DNA of 36,419 nucleotides from Bacillota bacterium (GTDB lineage: Bacteria; Bacillota; Clostridia; Caldicoprobacterales; Xylanivirgaceae), in NCBI GenBank assembly GCA_023621995.1, contig JAMOAB010000050.1, forward strand, positions 1 through 36,419, read 5' to 3'. The translations under genes and the position numbers were made by a program. The first letter of the stretch is position 1, and each line of letters opens with the position of its first letter. This document shows, one piece after another, positions 25,891-35,739 of this stretch. The notes under the pieces are model-generated. The model ran no database searches. It was not told the DNA's origin and saw only the letters and a program-made list of their open reading frames with translations.

Positions 25891-26547
25891 TTAATATTGG
25901 ATTTTAGAATAGTTTTGTTTTATAACTTTTGCCGGTACTCCAACAGCTACCACGTTATCTGGCACATTGTCTATGACTACAGCGCCGGCGCCAACTATGA
26001 CATTGCTACCAATCTCTATCTCTTGAATCACACTACTACCTATTCCTATAAACGAATTATTGCCTATCTTTACTCCTCCAGCTAGAGCTGCGCTAGGAGA
26101 AATTTGAACATTGTCACCTATTATACAATCATGTTCCACAACCGAATTTGTATTTATAATACAGTTAGAACCTAGATTTGCCCCTGCATTTATAACTGCT
26201 CCAGGCATAACGCAAGTACCCTCACCAATGGTAGCATAGGGCGATACCGATGCGCTATTGTGGATTAGAACAGGTAGATTATAACCTATATCCTTCAGCT
26301 TGGTATATATGTTATTTCTAAAATGAGAATTTCCCAGTGCGCCAATGCATATAAAGGCATTTTTTACTTCACTTTCGTATAATTCATATAAGACTTTATC
26401 ATCTCCAAGTATGGGTATTCCAAGCACATTATCTAGCTTAGGATTTGGATCAGTTATACCCACAATTTCATAATTAGTACTACTTTTGATTATATCTATT
26501 ATTACCTTTGACTGGACACCTCCAGCAATTAGAACTATCTTTTTCAT
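25891..26547 (-). CDS. NeuD/PglD-type sugar O- or N-acyltransferase
   Basis: About 218 residues. An N-terminal Rossmann-like domain (KKIVLIAGGVQSKVIIDII) is followed from about residue 85 by left-handed beta-helix hexapeptide repeats (IGEGTCVMPGAVINAGANLG onward). H in VVEHDCIIGD is the likely catalytic base, and the C-terminal AVGVPAKVIK is typical. Family members transfer acetyl groups from acetyl-CoA to amino or hydroxyl groups of sugar nucleotides or sialic acids. I prefer the second or third ATG because GGGTGAT lies just upstream. The gene stands alone, without polysaccharide or glycosylation genes around it, so it looks like a stray member of a surface-sugar cluster. Confidence 0.83.
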   Translation of the reverse strand: MKKIVLIAGGVQSKVIIDIIKSSTNYEIVGITDPNPKLDNVLGIPILGDDKVLYELYESEVKNAFICIGALGNSHFRNNIYTKLKDIGYNLPVLIHNSASVSPYATIGEGTCVMPGAVINAGANLGSNCIINTNSVVEHDCIIGDNVQISPSAALAGGVKIGNNSFIGIGSSVIQEIEIGSNVIVGAGAVVIDNVPDNVVAVGVPAKVIKQNYSKIQY

Positions 26548-26625
26548 CATATCACCCATTTTGTAGTTTTATAAAACATGATTTTCTCAAAAAATGTTAC
26601 ATTTAAATATACAAATAAACTTAAT

Positions 26626-26668
26626 AATAAAATATTGATGCTTATTGAATTTATATCGATATTTTATT
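26626..26668. repeat. AT-rich inverted repeat between helicase and acyltransferase genes
   Basis: Arms AATAAAATATTGA and TCGATATTTTATT match at 12 of 13 positions around a 17-nt loop. The stem is almost pure A-T and lacks a U-tract, so it is at best a weak terminator for the helicase operon or a protein-binding site. Confidence 0.3.
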
Positions 26669-26738
26669 GTAAGTGTTTTAGGGCAATTTTTATATATTTA
26701 TAAATCAGCATTAGTTTGTTTTTATATAGATAACCTTC

Positions 26739-29700
26739 CTAGAATCCCTGCCTATCGTCCATGATATAGTCTAAATATTCCATTGCCAGTCCGCGTTTCA
26801 ATATGTCATGGTATAGTTGATTGCTATAGTTTCGCAAACATCCATAACAGCTTGTCTCCTCACCACATCCACATATTCCAGATACCTTCCTTCGTGCTGC
26901 CATTATTACATCCTCTATGTTCTGGGATATCTTTTTTACATGACCTGCCCCACCTGGTACTTCATCAAACAAAATCAACCTTGGAGTAAGGCCTATTCCC
27001 GCATTATCATAGCTTACACTTCCGTTTATCTCACTGCGATCTATACCCAGTTTCATAGAAGCACCCTCTAAAAGTGCATACAACAAGGAATACCATAGGC
27101 TATTGTCACTCCCTGGCAAGGGTGGTAACCTCAATTCTAATACATCTGTAATAAAGTCATATCCTAAATGCACAGTATGTAAGTATGTGTTACTACATGT
27201 TCGTCCAATCCTATCATTGTGCTTAGTTATCTTTTTGTTTTTATATTCTACTAGAGGTACTATATAACCACAGACATTACACAGACTAAAACCTGATCTA
27301 TTTAATCCCTGGTTTATCAGTACTAGTTTACCTCGCGAAGAATATTTGTAATATATCTTATGGGCTCCAATATATATGTCACCTTCTACTGCAGAATTAT
27401 GTTCATCATCGTCATAGTCATCAAATATGATTTGAGTAGAATATTGTCTACCCTTCCGCCTTTCCCCAGGCGTTCTTGGTGCATCCATGTTGGTAGAGAA
27501 ACCAAACTCCGGCTTTACGTATCTATGGAGGGTCAAATCTTCTCCACAACAACTTCTTGGTAAGTCATTTTCTATACCATGTACCAGAGCAGACTCGACC
27601 ATATATATTTTATTACACTTAGGGCAGAGAACATACTCTTTTGTTGGCCAGCCTCTATTTACCGCTTTTTTAAGTGCATAGGGCTTCCATACTCTCCCAG
27701 CAGCTATTATTTCATTTCCAGGTGCAAATTCAGATATTGCGATCTTTAAATCACGCTCAAATTTTATATCACTCTTAGCCTCCCTAGAATGATGTAATAC
27801 ATCTAATCTGACTACATCTACAGGAAATCCGTATTTAGGTATTACATTGCTAGATGCTAAGAATGATATTATATCTTGATTAAGATATGTATTCTTTATA
27901 TGGAGCACGCTATCCATACCACTTTTTTGCTGAACACGAAGTTGGGTCATGAGTTCATCAAGTTCTTTTAATGTAGATATTAGGGTCATTTGTGCCTTAG
28001 GCAGCACTCCATCCTCACCTATAAATTCATCTAGCCAACCCCAACTATCTATCTCTAGGACAGAATACATCTCTATAGGTACAATCTTCTTTATAGATAT
28101 AAGTAGATCTTGTGGTCTTCTATTTAATTCTTTTCTGAGAATAGATAGTGCATCTGGATCTTTAAATTTATTGTATCTTATAAAATTGTCAACATTGCCA
28201 TAGTATGTTTCATTTTTTCTAAAAAACCACGACAATACAAGGGAATATATGTGTCGTTTTATTATCTTTTCGTTGAATTTCTCAATATACGGTGGTTTTA
28301 TCTTACCTGCAATCATCTGTTCTGGATGTTGGAAATAGGTCAAGTCATGGGAGCGCCTTTTAGCATAAGTCAGCGCAAAAGCAGTAGATTCAGTCTTTCT
28401 GCCAGCACGACCTGCCCTCTGTATGTAATTTGATGTCTCAGGAGGAATATTCCGCATAAATATTGCCTCTAGTTGCCCCACGTCTACACCCATTTCAAAA
28501 GTGGTAGAACAGCTTAATACATTCACATCTCCTTTTTCAAACTCCACTTGAAGGTTTGTTGCCCGTTTACTGGTGAGCTGGGCAGTATGTTCTTCCGCCC
28601 TCATAGGTATGGGTTTTATATTACTATATATGTCCTTATAATAGGTGAACCGAGTCTTCTCGCCTGTATATGGTCTTAAAGTCCCTTGGCATCTATATGT
28701 AGGACATACTCCCTTTATATTATATATTGAAAATGATCCACACACATCACATCTGTAGAGTTTTTTAGATCCATCTATCTTAAATACATTCCATCTATTA
28801 TAATCCATCTGTAGGAGAGTCCCTTGCCTACTGATATTATTGGGGACTATATATGATTTTTGTATAAAAAAATCCAATAACCTCCTATTTAACATATTCT
28901 TTAATATTTTCCGGCCCATATTACCAGAATCATCTTTGGGTACACCCTTTTTCTCTAGTAGCTTTATTATAAAGTCTAACCTCTTATTATTTGAATTTTG
29001 CTTAGGCATCCAACCTAGTACTACACTATTTCTAAAGGGCTCATCTGATTCCATCTTAAAATATACATATCTATTTCTAGGTTCAAATATCGGCTCGAGG
29101 GGAGAGATCTCCTTTGGAAATGTAACTGCTCCTGCAGTTCTTAGGCTATCAAAAAGAATACAGTATAGATTCCACATATCGTATTTATCTATACCCAAGG
29201 GCCTTTGTAAACCTCTTATATTTCCCCACGTGTTGGGAGGCATGAGCCCAAACCCTATCATGCCCAGGCCTTCCAGTCCGATATTTCTCTCCATATTTAA
29301 AAATTCCTTCATCAGGTAACCATATGCCAAATTAACTTTTTGTGGATCATCTAACCTAATATCAAATAGCTTATGCTCGTCTCCATAGCGTACAAGCATT
29401 TCAGCCACACTGTTTATATTTATATGATCATACTCTAGAGATTCTCCTAAAACTTCCAAAATAGCATGTCGCCACATAGTTTGATTATATTTAAGATTTA
29501 AATATGTGGCAAAAAAGGCTGCCTCCTGCCGATTATCAGAAAACACAAGGAGCTTTCGTCCACCTTCTTCTGATCCGGGACTTACACTAAAGTCACCGTC
29601 AATGTCAAAATCGCCATTAATGTCAAAATCAGCATCGATATCAAAATCATCAAACAATTCATATTCTACCTGTATGCTATCCTCCTCTTCATTTGGAGGA

Positions 29701-31670
29701 ATATTTTGATATAGTGTTCGTGCAAGCACTTCTGTTGTAGGAGCATCGGCTGTTAAAAATCTTTTTACCAGTTGATTCGAATGTGCACCACATACATAGC
29801 AAGTATTTAAATTTACACTTCTAGTATTTACCTTAAAAAGCCTTATATATTTTGAATTGTGGGCATCACAACATTTTATATCTCTTACTAAGTTAGCTTT
29901 AGCAATATATCCACATGCAGTGCACAATATATATTCTTCTAACTTTTCCCCAATAAAACTTCCTAAACTTCTACTATTTTTGATATCCAAATTTATATCA
30001 TCTTCATCTATCTCAGTTGTAGGATCTTGGGCATTTAAAATAAAATATTTCAATCTATTGGCATATATCCCTTCTATGGATACCTCTGTCCTAGGCTGTA
30101 CAAGCTTATTTTCACTATCTATTGTACCCACTAAATATTCTTGTCCACATCTTTGACAGTTAGCAAGCTCAAATACAGGAAATTCTTTCCCATCTTTTGT
30201 CTTACGCTTTTCATGTCTATCTAAATATAATTTCTTATCTGGCCAAAGGGATACATAGGCACCCTCTAAAGCTTTCACAAAGAGGTGATAACGGGCAGGA
30301 AGAAGCTGTATATCTTCCTGCCTTTCCTTGGATTGTGAAGCTATATCTACAAGCCTTACTACGAAATGTAAATCCACATATCCGTCACGTTCCAAATCTA
30401 AAGATTTATTTATAGCCTCTACCAAATCACTTAGAAGCATAGGACCTTCACGTAACTTTTCTTGTATCAAGGCTATATAGATATCATCATATAATAAATA
30501 ATAGAGCAATTCTGAAACATCGCTATCTGAATCTACTTTGCTAGCATCACAACAATTTCCTAGTAATTCTATAAGTTTACTTTGTTTCTCTTTATCTGAC
30601 CAATGGGAATACATTATTGTAAACAACGTTTCATAGAACTCTGCATTCTTTTTTTTGTATGAAACCCCATTATACGTAAAATCTATCTTATCTGAGTCAA
30701 TTATATCTGCTTCAGTAAAAGATTCTTTAAATAAATTGCTTGCAAATTCAGCCACTTCTCTATAATCTTCTTTACCTCTACCTAATGTTGCACTTGTAGC
30801 TATACAAGTTAGTCTTCCTTGCTCCCCTTGTGCCACCCTTTCTTTTAACCTTTGTAGTAACATAGATATCTCAGTGCCCTTTGCTCCTTTATAGGAGTGG
30901 GCTTCATCTAAAACAATGAACTTCCACTGATCACTATGTTCTCCATCAAAGAATACATTGTCGCGGGGCCTCAATAGTAAATACTCAAGCATGGCATAGT
31001 TTGTAAGTAGAATATGAGGTGGATTCTCACGCATCTCATCCCTAGATAGAAGTTCATTTTTAAGCCTCTTGCTACCTGGATTCATTTCCAAGAATCGTTC
31101 TAATCCTTTGTCTTCTTTATATTCTGTCTCTCCCGTATATCTGCCAAATGTTATATATGGGTAATCCTTTAAGATACTCCTAAGGCGGGCTAGCTGATCA
31201 TTGGCAAGGGCGTTCATAGGATATATGAGTATTGCTCGCACACCGCTTGTCAACTGGCCCTGTTCTTTCTGTTTCATTAGATAATCTAATATGGGTATCA
31301 AAAAGCATTCAGTCTTACCACTACCTGTACCTGTTGCGACTACAATATTTCTTCCTTCCACTACTATATTTTCAATTGAGCGTTGTTGATGTAGGTAAAG
31401 TGGCCTATATAGTATCTTGTCATCTAAGACTTTGCAATATTCTTTAGATAGTACTCCCCTATTTATTAAATCAGAAATACTTTCGCCCTTAACAAACGGA
31501 GGCGTTATCTCAAGAAAAGGCCCTTTTACAAACTTTCCTGACTCATTTAAAAGCTCTTCAGCCTGCCTGGAGAGTTCCCTATCTCTCAAAAAGAATAGCG
31601 AATTTAAATATTCTATATACCTTTCCCTAATATCTCTTGTGGTTTCTATGGGATTTAACGATATCTTCAT
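26739..31670 (-). CDS. Large DEAH-box helicase with DUF1998-type C-terminus (candidate defence helicase)
   Basis: A 1643-residue superfamily-2 helicase. RecA domain 1: Walker A ATGTGSGKT (112-120), YPMNALANDQ (150-159), DEAH (255-258) and SAT (293-295). RecA domain 2: LLVFSDNRQEAAFF (707-720) and FEMGVDVG...QRAGRAGR (1059-1091). Cys clusters lie at about 505-508, 583-586, 599-601, 624-627, 974-977 and 989-994. Two more follow (CPKC, CNVC) before a DUF1998-type end with FDEVPGGAGH (1568-1577) and CGCG/CYGC (1600-1611). Between the RecA domains, residues 677-694 are a DFDI(D/N)xD repeat. The gene overlaps the upstream 1246-residue gene by 44 nt; the start has GGGGGAGAG. The layout matches DruE/DISARM-like defence helicases and far exceeds the roughly 750-residue MrfA/YprA repair helicases. 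It probably unwinds or translocates on DNA; a defence role is inference. Confidence 0.85.
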   Translation of the reverse strand: MKISLNPIETTRDIRERYIEYLNSLFFLRDRELSRQAEELLNESGKFVKGPFLEITPPFVKGESISDLINRGVLSKEYCKVLDDKILYRPLYLHQQRSIENIVVEGRNIVVATGTGSGKTECFLIPILDYLMKQKEQGQLTSGVRAILIYPMNALANDQLARLRSILKDYPYITFGRYTGETEYKEDKGLERFLEMNPGSKRLKNELLSRDEMRENPPHILLTNYAMLEYLLLRPRDNVFFDGEHSDQWKFIVLDEAHSYKGAKGTEISMLLQRLKERVAQGEQGRLTCIATSATLGRGKEDYREVAEFASNLFKESFTEADIIDSDKIDFTYNGVSYKKKNAEFYETLFTIMYSHWSDKEKQSKLIELLGNCCDASKVDSDSDVSELLYYLLYDDIYIALIQEKLREGPMLLSDLVEAINKSLDLERDGYVDLHFVVRLVDIASQSKERQEDIQLLPARYHLFVKALEGAYVSLWPDKKLYLDRHEKRKTKDGKEFPVFELANCQRCGQEYLVGTIDSENKLVQPRTEVSIEGIYANRLKYFILNAQDPTTEIDEDDINLDIKNSRSLGSFIGEKLEEYILCTACGYIAKANLVRDIKCCDAHNSKYIRLFKVNTRSVNLNTCYVCGAHSNQLVKRFLTADAPTTEVLARTLYQNIPPNEEEDSIQVEYELFDDFDIDADFDINGDFDIDGDFSVSPGSEEGGRKLLVFSDNRQEAAFFATYLNLKYNQTMWRHAILEVLGESLEYDHININSVAEMLVRYGDEHKLFDIRLDDPQKVNLAYGYLMKEFLNMERNIGLEGLGMIGFGLMPPNTWGNIRGLQRPLGIDKYDMWNLYCILFDSLRTAGAVTFPKEISPLEPIFEPRNRYVYFKMESDEPFRNSVVLGWMPKQNSNNKRLDFIIKLLEKKGVPKDDSGNMGRKILKNMLNRRLLDFFIQKSYIVPNNISRQGTLLQMDYNRWNVFKIDGSKKLYRCDVCGSFSIYNIKGVCPTYRCQGTLRPYTGEKTRFTYYKDIYSNIKPIPMRAEEHTAQLTSKRATNLQVEFEKGDVNVLSCSTTFEMGVDVGQLEAIFMRNIPPETSNYIQRAGRAGRKTESTAFALTYAKRRSHDLTYFQHPEQMIAGKIKPPYIEKFNEKIIKRHIYSLVLSWFFRKNETYYGNVDNFIRYNKFKDPDALSILRKELNRRPQDLLISIKKIVPIEMYSVLEIDSWGWLDEFIGEDGVLPKAQMTLISTLKELDELMTQLRVQQKSGMDSVLHIKNTYLNQDIISFLASSNVIPKYGFPVDVVRLDVLHHSREAKSDIKFERDLKIAISEFAPGNEIIAAGRVWKPYALKKAVNRGWPTKEYVLCPKCNKIYMVESALVHGIENDLPRSCCGEDLTLHRYVKPEFGFSTNMDAPRTPGERRKGRQYSTQIIFDDYDDDEHNSAVEGDIYIGAHKIYYKYSSRGKLVLINQGLNRSGFSLCNVCGYIVPLVEYKNKKITKHNDRIGRTCSNTYLHTVHLGYDFITDVLELRLPPLPGSDNSLWYSLLYALLEGASMKLGIDRSEINGSVSYDNAGIGLTPRLILFDEVPGGAGHVKKISQNIEDVIMAARRKVSGICGCGEETSCYGCLRNYSNQLYHDILKRGLAMEYLDYIMDDRQGF
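29593..29664 (-). repeat. 18-bp tandem repeat inside the helicase gene
   Basis: Three and a half imperfect 18-bp units (starting 29593, 29611, 29629 and 29647) share the core GTCAAAATC or a one-base variant. They encode the acidic DFDIxxD repeat between the two RecA domains of the helicase. The copy number could change by slippage without breaking the frame. Confidence 0.7.
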
Positions 31671-34600
31671 CTTTAATCTCTCCCCCTATCGAATGATATA
31701 ATTCAAATATAATATAATCCCTAATGAAAAGCTCCTTCATATTTTTATATGATATTATCGTTAACAAGTAGAAACATATATCTGTGGATATGCCTTCCCA
31801 CGCTGATAATGATGAAAAATATGCTGTCAAACCGCAGTACTCAGCTGCCCTATCTTCCACATCCCGCCGGTAACTTAACATTTTGATAATTTCTACCCTA
31901 TCATCTAGTTCTTTGAGCACACTTCTATATATATTGGATTTTCCGTATAAAGCTTTAAAATTCTTTGTAATTGACTGCCACTTGCTATCTTTTATACTTT
32001 TCTTTAAATCTAAAAAAGTCTTTAAATATGTCTTGCCAAATATTTTAAGCTCCGTATCTTTCTCTGTTTTTTCGTATTCTGCATATATATCATCATCTGA
32101 AAGATACATGAATTTATTGCTCTGTTGAAGAGTATGAAAGTACTTATCAATATGAAATTTATCGCCTAATAAATCAGTATCTAACCTTATACCTACTCTA
32201 TTACAACTACACCCTTCCCATATGGAAGCCTTTAGACACCCTCTAAGAGGTTTTTTATTATTTCCTTCTAATATACAGTCCCCATTGGACAATTGCTTGC
32301 CTATGAGTTTACACGTATTCATCTGTCCAATCCATTCACATATCCTATTTGCAGCACCCATCTTATCTGCTGGATTTGTCCTAATATCTACTAAGAAACC
32401 CAATATTGGCATGGTATCCCATAGATATTGAGTTTCATTTATGGAAAATGTCACTTTAGTATCTACAGGGGCGTTTATGATGTCCCATTTTAGCACCAAA
32501 TGTTCAAAATCCTCTCTAGAAAAGTTCCCATATATTAGAAGTTTTAATATGGTATATTTGCATATTATTCTGGAGTATTTGTAAAACATGCTAGTAAATA
32601 AATTTTTGACTTTCCTCCTAATCTTCCCATCTCGGGGTGGATTTTTTCGGAAGAATAAGTATGAAATACTAATCTTATATATATCAGATTTATCAATATC
32701 ATCTGGCAGATGTTTAGGCAAGTGAATTGTTTTATTTTTCAAAGCCTCATTATCTGCACATAAAAGCATGTATTGTAATAGGGCATCTAGTGGCTCCAAA
32801 TTAGCATACTCCAAATGATCTACAGTAAAACTCTTTAAATCGGATATCTTAGGGATATCCACAGAAGTTATATCATCAAAAAAGTCATCTCCAGATATTC
32901 GTCTAAGTTTTATACCATACCTACCTGGGCTAGGTAAGGCTAACTCATCTAGGTCAATTCCTTTCTCCATTACCCCATCCTCTATATATATAGTCTCAGG
33001 GGGATACCATGGCATATAGTAGTTGTATATTACAAGCTCTCTATCTGCCCTGCTTCCCCCTTCATCCCATGTAACAAGTAATCTGTCTGCCTCGTTTTTA
33101 ACTTCCATATTCCTATAGACTATTTCATCTTGTATCTTTGCTATTACAACTTGGGTCATGGTATCCATATTGTCAGGACATATATCCATTATTAGATAAG
33201 AGCTGTCACATTCATTATCCTGAATTGTGGTCAAATATCTATTCATAGATACAGACACGATATCTCCCTTGCCTATTTTTAAGACTTCATCTTGATATAT
33301 CATCCTATTGCCATCTACTAGTTTTAAATGTATTTTTAAAGATTCCCAACTCCCAATGCCCATACCCACTATAAGAAATACATCATTTTCTGTCTCTATA
33401 TCAGCTAAAGACATTATATGGCATTTGTTGCTCCAAGTTATACTTCCTCTTCCGTCAAGGCCCATCCAACCCCAATATATAGGCCTTATGTATGTCCTAA
33501 AATTTATATCTGGCACTTTATAACGTGAATTGATTACTATCTTTCCGTATAGTATATATGAATCATCTAAAATTTGAAATTTAGAATATTCCCTACCGTT
33601 TATAATTTCCTTATATTCAAATGTTGCATTGTCAAAGTCTAAATCTACATATGAAGGATGATGACAATAGAAATGTTTCAATTTGTAACCTACTGTTCCA
33701 TAAGGCCAAAATGCGTCTGGCTCTATGTAAATTTCAATCTCAGGTATATATCTAAGATAAAACCGTCCCCTCTGTCCATGCCGTCCTACCAGTTTTATAG
33801 TGTAATCACCATAGTTTCCTTTTTTTATAAGTCTAGGGTTATCTAAAGGTATAAGTATCATATCGTCATATTCTTTGATTGTACCCACATCAGAAAGGGA
33901 TATAGTTGAAATGTCATTCTTTTGTTTATTTTCAATGCTAAATGTCCAAAGTTCACACTGACTTTCAAGAGACATGTTTTTCTCCCTATATATGCTTACA
34001 GCAGGTAATTCTACATAGCTATTATTAGATAAGTTCTCATCTGGATCTTCATTAAATATTAATCTGCCACCCACAAGACTTGGTTTTTTATTTACCCTTA
34101 CGTCTATATCAATCCTTTCATCAATTCTATTTTCACTGTACAGAGATAGTATATTAGCCCCTTCTAAGTCAACCCTATAAAATTTAAAACCATGCCATCT
34201 AGTTAGTGGAGGAATCTCAATGATGGTTATTCCAGAATTATATATACAAAGGTCGTCAGTGCATACTAGAGTGATACTCTGTTTTGGTAGGTAATCAGTC
34301 TTAATTAGTTCATTATTCTTATTAAAGCATATATAATCACTGTCATCTTTTATTCCCTTAAACTCCCAATTATTAATTAGCTCCCCCTCTAAATATAGAT
34401 TGATTGTATACACTGGGCTAGGTCCCACTGGCATAATCTTTTCCTCTGAGACAATAGCACCATCTTTTCTATAGAGATCAGCTATAGTGACATGGGAGTT
34501 TTGTGCCCCATTTCCATATAAGAGTTGCCATTCCACCTTATCTTCATATGTATCATTTATCCGTTGCGCCGGCAAAACAATATATATGCCCATACCGGTT

Positions 34601-35367
34601 ATATCTATTTTAAGCTTAGGATTTGCAAATAAGACCCTTCCTCTACGGGCATTTACTTTAGTCGCCCTAGGGAGTTCCCTCCATATAAAATAGCGTTCTA
34701 TAAATCGGGGCTGTATGCTGGGAAACATAGTAAAACTCTCTTCTTTGGAGATCTCTTTATTTTCAACTGCCAACATAAACTCCCTTAAATTTAGTAAAAA
34801 CTCCTCTGCGTCGTCCCCCAAATATTTTATATATCGCCTAATAGGCATATTTGCCCTATACGCTGCTATATAGTTAAATTCATCTAATATATAGCCATTG
34901 AAAAAAGATATATTGTATAGCATGTCTTCTAATACATCAAACAGTATATCCATTGAATTTATCGGTATACCTGCATGACATAGTATAGGAGTAACATATC
35001 TATACCCTTCCCTAGCCTCCTGCTCAAAGGAAGGCAAGTCATACTCCTTTAACACAGAATTAAAGCTACTAATTATGTTATATTTGTAGTTATCTATCTC
35101 ACCTATATATTTTTCTACATGTGGCCAATAGTTGTCATCAAAATGGTATACTGCACAGAACACTAAAAACACTGTCATAGCAACTCTATACTCAGTATAT
35201 AACATTATAATATGGCCATGCTTTGCAAAAGCATTTATCTTATCACTTAAAAGATTGAAATCTTCAGCTGTAAGATTTAAATCAGATATTATATCTACAT
35301 CTTGGAGTTCTTGCTGTAATATCTCATCCATATGCTTTAGAGTGCCATGGCCACCGAATAAGCCCAT
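31627..35367 (-). CDS. Large uncharacterised protein, partner of the DUF1998 helicase
   Basis: About 1246 residues; no signal peptide or transmembrane segment and no enzyme motif that I recognise. I prefer the ATG at 35365-35367 (MGLFGGHGTL), preceded by GGGGTGAG, over a TTG at 35409. The N-terminal 240 residues look helical and contain YWPHVEKYIG and GYRYVTPILCHAGIP. The middle (about 240-850) is rich in predicted beta strands with many aromatic residues (NPKLKIDITGMGIYIVLPAQ, RGRFYLRYIPEIEIYIEPD), suggesting several beta-sandwich domains. The C-terminal part is helical with scattered Cys. It overlaps the helicase start by 44 nt, so the two are translationally coupled. By size and partner it occupies the place of DruH in Druantia type III systems, but homology is not established here. 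Confidence 0.75.
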   Translation of the reverse strand: MGLFGGHGTLKHMDEILQQELQDVDIISDLNLTAEDFNLLSDKINAFAKHGHIIMLYTEYRVAMTVFLVFCAVYHFDDNYWPHVEKYIGEIDNYKYNIISSFNSVLKEYDLPSFEQEAREGYRYVTPILCHAGIPINSMDILFDVLEDMLYNISFFNGYILDEFNYIAAYRANMPIRRYIKYLGDDAEEFLLNLREFMLAVENKEISKEESFTMFPSIQPRFIERYFIWRELPRATKVNARRGRVLFANPKLKIDITGMGIYIVLPAQRINDTYEDKVEWQLLYGNGAQNSHVTIADLYRKDGAIVSEEKIMPVGPSPVYTINLYLEGELINNWEFKGIKDDSDYICFNKNNELIKTDYLPKQSITLVCTDDLCIYNSGITIIEIPPLTRWHGFKFYRVDLEGANILSLYSENRIDERIDIDVRVNKKPSLVGGRLIFNEDPDENLSNNSYVELPAVSIYREKNMSLESQCELWTFSIENKQKNDISTISLSDVGTIKEYDDMILIPLDNPRLIKKGNYGDYTIKLVGRHGQRGRFYLRYIPEIEIYIEPDAFWPYGTVGYKLKHFYCHHPSYVDLDFDNATFEYKEIINGREYSKFQILDDSYILYGKIVINSRYKVPDINFRTYIRPIYWGWMGLDGRGSITWSNKCHIMSLADIETENDVFLIVGMGIGSWESLKIHLKLVDGNRMIYQDEVLKIGKGDIVSVSMNRYLTTIQDNECDSSYLIMDICPDNMDTMTQVVIAKIQDEIVYRNMEVKNEADRLLVTWDEGGSRADRELVIYNYYMPWYPPETIYIEDGVMEKGIDLDELALPSPGRYGIKLRRISGDDFFDDITSVDIPKISDLKSFTVDHLEYANLEPLDALLQYMLLCADNEALKNKTIHLPKHLPDDIDKSDIYKISISYLFFRKNPPRDGKIRRKVKNLFTSMFYKYSRIICKYTILKLLIYGNFSREDFEHLVLKWDIINAPVDTKVTFSINETQYLWDTMPILGFLVDIRTNPADKMGAANRICEWIGQMNTCKLIGKQLSNGDCILEGNNKKPLRGCLKASIWEGCSCNRVGIRLDTDLLGDKFHIDKYFHTLQQSNKFMYLSDDDIYAEYEKTEKDTELKIFGKTYLKTFLDLKKSIKDSKWQSITKNFKALYGKSNIYRSVLKELDDRVEIIKMLSYRRDVEDRAAEYCGLTAYFSSLSAWEGISTDICFYLLTIISYKNMKELFIRDYIIFELYHSIGGEIKDEDIVKSHRNHKRY

Positions 35368-35440
35368 ATATCTCACCCCAAAAATACTTGTGTATATAAT
35401 ATTCGACAAAAAATCCGTTTTCCCTCCATATATTCTCTAC

Positions 35441-35469
35441 AGTCGCATAAATGGCTAATTTACGCGACT
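35441..35469. promoter_or_regulatory. Inverted repeat upstream of the candidate defence operon
   Basis: AGTCGCATAAAT and ATTTACGCGACT pair at 11 of 12 positions around a 5-nt centre, about 75-100 nt upstream of the first start codon. It is GC-richer than its surroundings. Lacking a U-tract on the minus strand, it is more likely a repressor-binding site or leader hairpin than a terminator. Confidence 0.45.
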
Positions 35470-35739
35470 TTTCAAAAAGTATTAATTAAATAACACAATC
35501 TAGATTCCTTAAATATCAGCTTAAATCTCTATTTCAGCATTGTTTATATGAATTGAGTATATTATAATGTATCTATAGACATATGCTTTAGTGTATATTT
35601 AATAATTTTCACTCTATATACTTCAGGTTATACATTCTACATTTCTTAAATCTTGCTATTATTTCTATAACTTCTATTCAATTTTCCTATGTTCAGTCTA
35701 TAAAAAATCCCACTATTAAATTGAGGGGAGTTCGAAAAA
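35470..35739. other. AT-rich intergenic stretch between divergent units
   Basis: No reading frame or strong promoter is recognisable. It must contain the promoter of the minus-strand helicase operon and that of the plus-strand PAP2 pseudogene, if either is active. Confidence 0.35.

Noticed and set aside
28840-29319. 159-codon plus-strand open frame
   Set aside because: Antisense to the helicase coding region; Ser/Phe/Leu-rich composition typical of a shadow frame.
26739-35367. Assignment as DISARM or BREX
   Set aside because: No DNA methyltransferase, PLD-domain protein, PglZ or BrxC-like ATPase is encoded nearby. Only the DUF1998 helicase is shared with DISARM-type systems.
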